From NCBI GenBank assembly GCA_003996215.1, contig QJPP01007254.1, positions 248,001 through 312,000 of the forward strand: DNA of 64,000 bases. The letters are read 5' to 3'. Under the pieces are notes generated by a model. That model worked only from the letters and a program-made list of their open reading frames with translations, did no database searches and was not told the origin of the DNA. Shown in pieces: positions 56,215 to 64,000 of this stretch. Position 1 is the stretch's first letter. Each line of letters opens with the position of its first letter. The translations under genes were made by a program, and so were the position numbers. Source of the stretch: Jaltomata sinuosa (lineage: Eukaryota; Streptophyta; Magnoliopsida; Solanales; Solanaceae).

Positions 56215-57330
56215 CTATAAGAGTGGGTGGCACAGTTCTTGAGGTGTTTAGTTTGTTTTTAAGTGAGTTTATAATTTGGAAGGCTTTAAAGTGGATATGG
56301 TTGACTTTGGTCAATATTTGGGGTTCAGAGTGTTGTATCAAAATTCTGTCAGTTTCGTTAGCTCCGGAGAATCATTTTAGGCTAGTAGCACTATTGGTTT
56401 GGGTTCAAAGATATTTGGATGAGTTTTAGAAGAGTTTTTGAGTTTTGAAAGTTGGAAACTTAAAAGAGTTGACCAAAGTCAACATTCGAGGTTAAAAGAG
56501 CCATTTCTGAGTTTTGATGATTCCACTAGGTCCGTAGGGTTATGTCTGGTCTAGTTGAAAGTTTGGTTTGATTTTCGAGGCTTTAGAATGAGTTTTGAGT
56601 CACTATTTGAAAATTTGAAGGTTTCTAAGTTAAGAGTTGACTTTGGTCAACATTCGGCCAAGATGATCTTTTTTGGGTGGTTCGATGATTCCATCAAGTC
56701 CGAAATATATTTTATAACTAGTCTGCAGTATTGGTTTGTGTCTGGGAGGTCTCAGATGAAGTTTAGGTACCAGTTCGGAGTTTGAAAGTTTATCATTGTT
56801 GGGTTTTAGTAGTGTCACCTAAAGAAAATAAGCTCTATTTGGTGTTTGGATGGTACCATTAGATCCGTATTAAAATTTTGGAACTAACACAAAAAGAATT
56901 ATTGGATTTTGAACTCGTATGAAGGAGATATGATCATTTAACTACGGATAGTTGTTGCTGGTGCTACTAAGGCCGCGATCGCGAACCTTTGTGTCACGAC
57001 CGTGATGAGTCACCACCAATGGTCGTCGCGATCACGAGTCTTTTTGTCACGATCGTGATGGTTGTCTATGTTTACTTAAATCGTCAAATTTAGTATTTCT
57101 GACATTTTGGGAGCTAGGAAACTTCGATTGAGGCAATTTTTGAAGAGTTTTTCTCGTACAATCATTGGATATGTGTTTCTAACTTAATTTTGTTCATTTT
57201 CCAAAATTATCATTTTTATTTTTCATGATTTTCATTCACAAGTCGTGATTTAAAACCCTAAAATTTATGAAATGAAAAGTTCTTGATTTTAGAATCAAGT
57301 TGTGATGGATTTTTGTTGATTTTTGGAAAC
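56215..57330 (+). mobile_element. LTR fragment of a Ty3/Gypsy element
   Basis: The sequence is non-coding and full of phrases typical of a widespread Solanaceae Gypsy LTR: GTTGACTTTGGTCAACATTC (several times), TAGGTCCGTAGGGTTATGTC, and the palindromic block GCGATCGCGAACCTTTGTG...GTCGCGATCACGAG at 56970-57062. No second LTR or internal region is present, so it is a solo or partial LTR. The edges are approximate because both sides are LINE sequence. Confidence 0.6.
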
Positions 57331-57454
57331 TAAGGTCCATGAAGTAGCTCTAGATTCATCTTCATTTTATAGTAATTATCTTAGAGCTCAATGTAAACGC
57401 TCTCAAAGACACGACGGTGAAGAAACCCTATTTTTGCCTAGAAGACGTCTGAAT

Positions 57455-59267
57455 ATGGCCTTATTGGCTGGTGGGCAGCCTCCACCAGAGGCTGCTCAGC
57501 CTTCCATAGCGACACCAGCTGTCCCGTTAGCAGGAGGAATGAACTTTGTGGCAACCTTACAACCAAAAATCTCTAAAACCAAACCACTACCACTGAAACC
57601 TATCACATATCTTCACGTAGAATCCGGATTAGTATAGGAGGAAGAGTAAGTATCGCAGACGATCATCAATGAGGATCTGGAATATGCTGTAGTTGGGAAG
57701 TTCTCTTATGTATGGCCTGACATCCAAGAACTAAGGCACCTAATTCCAAAACAGTGTAAATTGAAAGGGGATGTTAATATTGATTTATTAAGCAACAAAT
57801 ATGTACTAATAAGGGCATCGAAATTGGAGGACTACATAACTCTGTTGTCAAAACCATTCTTTTATATAGAGCATCGATATTGGAATTACCCAATGCGCAC
57901 TTTGAAGTGGGATCCTTTGTTTGACCCTGAGAAGGAAACAATAATGGAAATTGCGTGGATATCCCTACCAGCACTGCCTCCAAACTTTCTTGGAAAAGAT
58001 ACAGTTTTCTCAATCGCCTCAGTTGTTGGCAAACCATTACAAGTTGATGTGGCTACATGCAACAAAACAAGGCCTAGCTGTGCTTGGGTGAAGGTGGAGG
58101 TAGATTTACTGGGAAATTTCCAAAAAGGGTGAATGTAGGGGTAAGGAAAAAGACTGGAGAAGTGCTAGAAAAATGGGTGACCGTCAAATACGACTACGTT
58201 CCCAAATATAGCAAAAACTGCAAACTACAAGGACACAATGAGAAAGAGTGCTTTGTAATACACCCAGAATTATACCCTAAGAAAGAAAAGGAGGAGCATT
58301 CTAGTGAGAATGAGAAGGAGGAACAGAAGGGAAAATGAAAAACAAAGAGACAGGAAAGGCCAAAAACAATAAGGAGAGAAAAGATGAGGAAGGGAAAGGG
58401 AAGAAACCAGAAAATAGCTTTCAGGAGCCCAAATATAGACAAGGAGCAAAAAGAGGCAGACAAAGAGGAAGAGGGGGGTTTGTTCAAAAATGGAACCTAA
58501 GGAAGAACAAAAAAAGTGGAGAAGTTGCGATTGACAACCCTTTTGAAGCTTTGAGGACGAAAGATGATTTGAATGGACAAGAGGATGGCCAGTCCGATAA
58601 GAGTCAATAGGGGAACATTGCAGTCAAAGATGGCACAACCAAAGAATGGGTGGAAGAAGCCTTTGGAAAATGACTGGATACAGAAGGAAATATATTACCA
58701 AGCACAACAAGTACAGAGGCAATCAAGGCAAACGAAGAAAACAAGGGGGAAGATGAAGCAAAGGAGACTAGAGACACACATAGCCCAATAATAGAAGATC
58801 AAAAGAAGGGAGAGGAGCTACAAACAGGGGACAGAAAGAGCACAAACCAAGTATCACAACCCAACCCAACATTAGAGGAGCAAAAGCACAGGAAGGAAGG
58901 AGAAAATATGACAAAGATAGGCACTGAGGGAGACAACATGAAGTAGCTGAGTGATGTGAACATACCTCCGGATAAGAAAGAACTGAAGATAGAAACTGGC
59001 CTCAGTCCAGACTTCTCACACACAACAACAGTAGTGGACCAAACTCATAAGTCATCAAAAGATGAGTCAAAGGCACAAAGTGAAGACAAGAGGGAGGAAG
59101 AAGAAGATATACAAGAGAACATAAAAGATGTGACAACCACAAGAGATCTTTCACCTAGAAATGCCAAAGAGTTGAGAAATAGGAGAAAGATAGGAACAAC
59201 AGGACAAACTAAGCCACATCAAAAAAACACAAGAAGTAGCTCAGCCAAGCCCTCTCTCAGTAAGTAA
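57455..59267 (+). pseudogene. LINE ORF1 (DUF4283, zinc knuckle, charged tail)
   Basis: The start is placed at 57455 (MALLAGGQPPPEAAQPSIAT), which follows the 5' UTR. The RNA-binding DUF4283 region reads NEDLEYAVVGKFSYVWPDIQ, IRASKLEDYITLLSKPFFYI, LKWDPLFDPEKETIMEIAWI and SLPALPPNFLGKDTVFSIAS. The frame has stops at 57635 and 57647 and loses one base near 58115. The next frame gives KYDYVPKYSKNCKLQGHNEK with ECF, a CCHC knuckle whose first Cys is Ser. A long Lys/Glu-rich tail follows to AKPSLSK and TAA at 59265-59267. In a live element ORF1 packages the RNA. The tail includes DNPFEALRTKDD, common in this family. Confidence 0.85.
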
Positions 59268-60225
59268 TGGTATACAAACTATTGTTTTGGAATATAAGAT
59301 CAGTGAACACTCAAAATTCTTATGAGTGGCGCATTGAACTTACTAGGAGAAATCATTATGCATATATAGCTCTTATGGAACCTTTCCAAGGCCCTCAAGA
59401 AATAGAAGAGTATAGAAGAAAATTGGGTTTGGAACATGCTATGGTAAATAGATCAACAAAAATATGGATCTTCTGGAATAGTGAATGGACAGGGGAAGTA
59501 GAGTCAGACACACATCAACAACTATCTATCAAGTTCACTCACACTAGTTGCCAAAAGATTTTGTACATTTCAGCAGTCTATACAATATGCAGTGCTCTAG
59601 AAAGGCTGGAACTATGAGAGAATCTAGACTCAATGTGCAATATTACAGATCCATGGGTGGTAGGGGTGATTTCAATGTGATTATGGATGCCAGTGAAAAG
59701 CTGGGATATTTTCTGGTCATTCATCAGGAGACTATAGATTTTATTCAATGTATAAACTCATGTACATTGATAGAACTAAAGTACACTGGGAACACTTATA
59801 CATGGTGGAATGAAAGAATAGAAGAGGCCTGTATATTCAAGAGACTTGATAGAGTGCTTGGTAATTAGGAGTTCATGAATGAGTTTGCAGCTAGTGAAGT
59901 TCAACACTTGGTCAGGGATGGATCAGACTATTCCCTCTTACAAGTACTCTGCAAACAAGATCAGGAGAATTTTGCTAAACCTTTTAGATTTATGAAATTC
60001 TGACAAAACATCCCAAGTTTCAGAAAGTGGTAAAGAAAATCTGGAGGACTGAGGTAGAAGGCTCTCACTTTTACACATTCAGTGACAACCTGAAAAATAC
60101 AAGGAGAGAACTGGACAAGTGGAGCAAGGATACATATGGAAACATTTTTCAGAAGGTAACTACACTAGAAGATGTGGTGCATGAAGGAAATTCAGATGTA
60201 GATCAACCCAACTGCAGAGAATAGG
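59267..60225 (+). pseudogene. LINE ORF2: endonuclease domain
   Basis: ORF2 begins ATG at 59267-59269, sharing one base with the ORF1 stop. The first frame (to 59617) reads MVYKLLFWNIRSVNTQNSYE and ALMEPFQGPQEIEEYRRKLG, with the Asn and Glu of the endonuclease active site. After a shift it gives GGRGDFNVIMDASEKLGYFL (the GDFN motif is intact), GNTYTWWNERIEEACIFKRL and DRVLGN. A stop follows at 59866-59868. The catalytic SDH motif region is degraded (DGSDYSLLQV). The domain nicks DNA to prime reverse transcription. Linker sequence continues to 60224. Confidence 0.8.
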
Positions 60226-61927
60226 GATGAGCTGATAAAGGCAGAGGAAGAACTAAAAAACTATCACAAACTGGAACAAGAGTACTGGCAACAAAAGGCT
60301 AGTATGAGATGGTTTCAGGATGGGGATAGGAGTACAAAATTCTTTCACTCTTAAGTCAAGGGAAGAAGAAGAAATTTGTGCATAACAGACATTGAAAATG
60401 ACCAAAAAGTCTGTCTGAAAGACACAAAAGCAATTAGAGATAAAGCAGTGAGGGTGTTTCAGGAACAATTCAAGGAAGGGGTGAGACCAGGTGACTACTC
60501 AATGCTGGAGCATATACCAAGATTAATAACAGAAGCACAAAGGAAGGAAATGGATAGAGATCTAACATTGAAAGAAGTTAAAGAAGCAGTCTTTGAGTTT
60601 AAAAAAGACAGTGCCATTGGTCTGAATGGATTCTCAGGAGAATTTTTTCACAGCAACTGGAGTATAATTGGGGAAGATGTGCTGAGTTTGGTGATGACAT
60701 TCTTTTGTTGAAGTGAACTACCAAGGTATGTCACTCACATAAATTGGTATTAATTCCAAAGAAGGAGAAAGTAAATTTGCAGATCTAAGGCTAATCAGTC
60801 TGAGTACTTTCATTAAAAAGACCATATCAAGAGTTATACATAGAAGACTGGTAGAAGTCCTACAAGATATCATATCCAAGAACTAGTCAAGGTTCATGAA
60901 AGGGAGTAGTATAGCTGAGAATGTACTGCTAGCCAAGGAAATATCAGATGTATCAATTACAGGAATAAGTTCCACAATGTAGTAGTGAAATTGGATATGA
61001 CCAAAGTATATGACAGGTTTCTTTGGTATATTAGACAAGGGTGATGAGAAAATTTGGATTAACAGAAAGAATTATTGATATGATCTGGAGATTAGTGGAG
61101 ATTAGTGTCAAACAACTGGTATTCAGGACTAGTCAATGGGCGGTTTCTTCCCATCTTCCAGAGGCCTAAAGCAAGGGGATCCATTGTCCCCCACCCTATT
61201 TATCATAACTGCTAAAGTGCTATCCAGAGGACTTAATAACCTACATGAGTACAACAGATACAAAGGATTTGGGATGCCAAAATAGAGTGAGAAGATTAAT
61301 CATCTATCCTATGCAGATGACACCATCCTGTTTTTTTCTGGAGACAAAAGGTCCATGAAAAGTATAATGGAAGTTATGAGAAACTATAAAGTCTTATTAG
61401 GTCAACTAATTAATCTTAACAAGATCTTTTATTACATGCATGAGAAGGTTGACACTGATGTATGCCATAAAATTAGATGGATTACAGGAATTGCTCAAGG
61501 ATCCTTCCCTTTTACCTATCTTGGATGCCCAATATTCCATGGAAGGAAGAAAAAGAGCCATTTTGAGGAACTGATAAAAAAAATGAATAAGAGGGTGATG
61601 TCCTGGCATAACAAAATTCTGACCTATGGGGGAAGATATGTCCTTATTGCCTATGTACTACAATCAATGCCAATATATTTGATGTTTGCTATGAACCCTC
61701 CCAAAGGGGTTATAGACCAAATCCATAAGATACTGGCTAGATTTTTCTTGGGCAAACCAGGAGGTGCAAAAGGGACAAACTGGGTGGCCTGGGAGACACT
61801 ATGCTTACCTAAGAAGGAATGGGGGATAGGTTTCAGATCCCTACATGATGTGGCTAATGCCTTATTTGCTAAGTTGTGGTGGAACTTCAGAACCTTTTCC
61901 TCATCTTTATGGAGTCACTACATGTGA
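60226..61927 (+). pseudogene. LINE ORF2: reverse transcriptase domain
   Basis: The fingers include VKEAVFEFKKDSAIGLNGFS and GEFFHSNWSIIGEDVLSLVM (60376-60711). The palm includes VVKLDMTKVYDRF at about 60983, with the first Asp, and SRGLKQGDPLSPTLFIITAK at about 61160. HLSYADDTILFFSGDKRS follows at about 61302, so the catalytic YADD is intact. The thumb and connection (61355-61927) run IAQGSFPFTYLGCPIFHGRK, RVMSWHNKILTYGGRYVLIA and NWVAWETLCLPKKEWGIGFR. Several stops and frame changes lie before 61355, but the longest open piece is 190 codons. This RT looks younger than that of the neighbouring LINE. Confidence 0.87.
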
Positions 61928-62610
61928 AACAAATATTGTAAGAAACTGAATCCTATAATGACCCATAGGATAGGATCCTCACATGTATGGAGGAAAATAG
62001 TTCAAGTTAGAGAGGAAGTGAAGCATAACATATGGTGGCAGCTCAAATCTGGCAATGTAAGTTTCTTGTTTGACAACTAGACTAAGCAAGGGGCACTATA
62101 CTATGTGGAGGAACAAATGCAGGGGACAGAAGAGATAGATGTGAAAGAGTTTATAGGGGACAATGGCTAGAACAAGGAAAAACTACTGCAATGCATCTTA
62201 GAGGAGATGACTGACCATATTATGGAAACTATTAGTCCAGATCTGGTAGAGGATACAACAGATAAGCCCTGGTGGATGAGCACAACAAATGGCAAATTTA
62301 CTATGAAATCTTCCTGGAACTTGATAAGATAAAAAAAGGAGGAAAAAGAGATCTATAAAGATATGTGGTTGAAAGGAGTTCCATTCAAAATAAATTTCTT
62401 GCTATGGAGGGCATGGAAATGTGGGATGTCTACATATGATAATATCCATAGAATAAGGATTAATATAGTCTCAAAATGTTGGTGTTATGAGGGACACACC
62501 CAGGAAACCATGGAACTCTTTTTTCTAACAACTCTCATAGCTGCAAAGCTAAGGAAGCACTTTGCTACATGTGCAGGTGTGGACATGGAAGGACTAAGAT
62601 TGCAATAAAT
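61928..62610 (+). pseudogene. LINE ORF2: zf-RVT region
   Basis: A zinc-binding post-RT region is seen at 62363-62608: MWLKGVPFKINFLLWRAWKC, then CWCYEGHTQETMELFFLT. The sequence from 61928 carries the SHVWRKIVQVREEVKHNIWW and DKPWWMSTTNGKFTMKSSW segments usual before it. In-frame stops occur. The Cys/His pattern resembles C-x-C-x4-H-x4-E-x2-xF, partly decayed. Confidence 0.75.
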
Positions 62611-62879
62611 AATATACTAGTGGTGTTATAAAGAAGGACCTGGCAAGTTATAGCAGACCTATAAGGCCATCCTAACATTGATTATATGGGAGCTTCAGAA
62701 GAGAAGAAAAAGAGGAGGCATGATGGAGACATCACTTTGGAGAAAATGATATACCAAGTGCAATTTTCCATATACCAAATGATAAGAAAGGTATACCCAT
62801 GGATAAAGGACCCATGAAAGGAATGGATTGAAATTGTTATGAGGATGGGAAGATACAAGCCAGACTATACTATCACATT

Positions 62880-63345
62880 GTTAAGTGGGAGAGGCCGGAG
62901 GAAGACACAATAAAGTGCAACACTAATGGTGCAAGCAGAGGAAACCATGGGAACATTTACTATAGGTATTGTTTAAGGAATCACCAGGGAGACTTGGTGT
63001 ATGCCAAAGCCCAGAGCATTGGACATACAACTAATATTGAAGCAGAAACAAGAGCTGTACTAGAGGCTCTAAGACATTGTTGGAAAAAAGGGATAAGAAG
63101 GATGAAGATAGAGCCATATTCATTAGTGCTAGTCAGCATCATAAAAGAAGTGTGGAAGGTTTCTTGGGAGATAGTGGAAGCTATAGAGGCGATCAAAACT
63201 ATCATGGCTAAGCTAAAAGCATAGATAAAGCACATATTCAGAAAAGGAAATCAACTTGAAGATTTCATTGCTAGCCTAGTAGTAGAGGACCACTCTAATC
63301 TAGAAATCAACAGCTTCAAGGAATTACCTTCTAGGGGAAGGAAAA
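62880..63345 (+). pseudogene. LINE ORF2: C-terminal RNase H domain
   Basis: The region reads CNTNGASRGNHG (62918 on; normally DGAS, so the first catalytic Asp is Asn), LRNHQGDLVYAKAQSIGHTT, NIEAETRAVLEALRHCWKKG and IRRMKIEPYSLVLVSIIKEV. The second Asp, normally in E-T-D-S, is lost (E-P-Y-S), while the Glu in EAETRA is kept. After a stop at 63222-63224 the end continues as HIFRKGNQLEDFIASLVVED and SFKELPSRGRKILNMDK. It would help remove RNA template during integration. Confidence 0.82.
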
Positions 63346-64000
63346 TTCTTAACATGGACAAAAATAAATACCAGCACTCAGAATCAGAATAAGGAAAATA
63401 AGGAAATAATAATGAAAATAATAGAGAAGCAGTCTACTAGCAAGCATAAGCAAAACAACAAAGTTATTTACGACACAGTTTGCCCTCTTCATAGGGTCAT
63501 TACAACTGCCAAATTAGTTTGGCTAACCTATGTTAGCACAAAATAGTATCATAAAAATAATGGGGAGCAGCGTTAGATGTGACTTTAATCTTTGGAGGTC
63601 AGCTGTAAACCCTAACGATCACCGACGAATAGAAATCCATTCCAGAGTGAGTTTACACCAGAAGGAGAAGAAGATATTAGCGATTCAAAAAGAAAGAGGC
63701 AGATAAATGAGGAAGGAAGCTATTTACGACTGGGTGAGCTGCGAACTCCAGATGAATACCTCCTTCAACTACATACGGACTTGAAACCCCATCCACCTGA
63801 GGAAATAAGAAAGGATTAACTCAGAGAAGCTACAAAAGGAAAGAGAAAACATAAGACAAAAAGGAATACCTTGGTGCAGTGAAAGCTCTTGTGTGAACTG
63901 GACATGGTCATATCAAAAGGGAATCAGATCTCGAATCACCTAGAGAAGGAGGTGGTGAAACTTCAGTGAACGACTGCTGCCATCAAGGAGCATCTCAAGA
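63346..64000 (+). other. LINE 3' UTR, truncated by the window end
   Basis: This is about 650 bases of non-coding sequence following the ORF2 end. Short direct words (GATTAGCG, GAAGGAGAAGAAG) occur but no gene. The poly(A) tail is not reached. Confidence 0.55.

Larger units (their letters stand above)
57331..64000 (+). mobile_element. L1-type LINE with RNase H, runs past the window end
   Basis: A 5' UTR is followed by ORF1 (57455-59267), ORF2 (59267-63239) and a 3' UTR reaching the window edge. The protein order is DUF4283, zinc knuckle, endonuclease, RT, zf-RVT and RNase H, the RNase H-bearing clade of plant L1 elements. Frameshifts and stops are scattered but the element is close to full length. 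It lies head to head with the LINE at 48868-56190. Confidence 0.85.

Overview
This window looks like repeat-dominated plant nuclear DNA, most likely from a member of the Solanaceae. That guess rests on recognised repeat types: Stowaway MITEs with CTCC(C/A)TCC ends, long LTRs starting TGTAATGACC, an RTE-type LINE tail, and TGGTATCAGAGC primer sites. No database search was possible. I found no intact host protein-coding gene. Almost everything supportable is a transposable element, a tandem or inverted repeat, or organelle DNA moved to the nucleus.

Layout, left to right. 1-417 is the 3' end of a LINE. 435-3033 is AT-rich DNA with two clear MITEs. 3034-29308 is one Ty1/Copia element on the minus strand, with both LTRs and a TAACA target duplication. 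Its reverse transcriptase is split by a 19.6 kb block (5437-25011). That block is a tandem array, LTR-internal-LTR-internal-LTR, of a non-coding long-LTR (LARD-like) retrotransposon. It has about 3.1 kb LTRs, Met-tRNA primer sites and its own outer duplication (TAAAC/TAAAT). The middle LTR is itself interrupted by a 6 kb non-autonomous Gypsy element (10641-16683) with a truncated 5' LTR. The nest is therefore three layers deep.

29314-38320 holds an RTE LINE tail, a Stowaway MITE, a triplicated 396 bp unit that captured half of that MITE, a guanine run, a perfect hairpin and a possible spliced transcription unit of unknown nature. 38328-40337 is a 2 kb foldback element with purine/pyrimidine arms around nine hairpin-bearing repeats. 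40888-42106 is a non-autonomous Helitron. 42660-43760 is minisatellite. 43818-46202 is a decayed plant mobile domain (PMD) gene with an 11-residue coding repeat. 47221-47934 holds two MITEs.

48868-56190 is a minus-strand L1-type LINE interrupted in its reverse transcriptase by about 3.5 kb of mitochondrial DNA. That insert carries a plastid-type trnH-like sequence with a GCG anticodon and a mitovirus-type RNA polymerase fragment. A Gypsy LTR fragment (about 56215-57330) separates this LINE from a second, longer plus-strand LINE (57330 to the window end). The second LINE has ORF1 (DUF4283 plus zinc knuckle) and ORF2 (endonuclease, RT, zf-RVT, RNase H) joined by a one-base stop/start overlap.

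The most unusual signals are the tandem LARD array, the recurrence of short GCG/CGC palindromes with nearby GTCA words in the LTRs of four unrelated element families, the foldback element, and the organelle/viral passenger inside a LINE. The 'genes' do not work together as a pathway. What the window records is the order of nested insertions and rearrangements.
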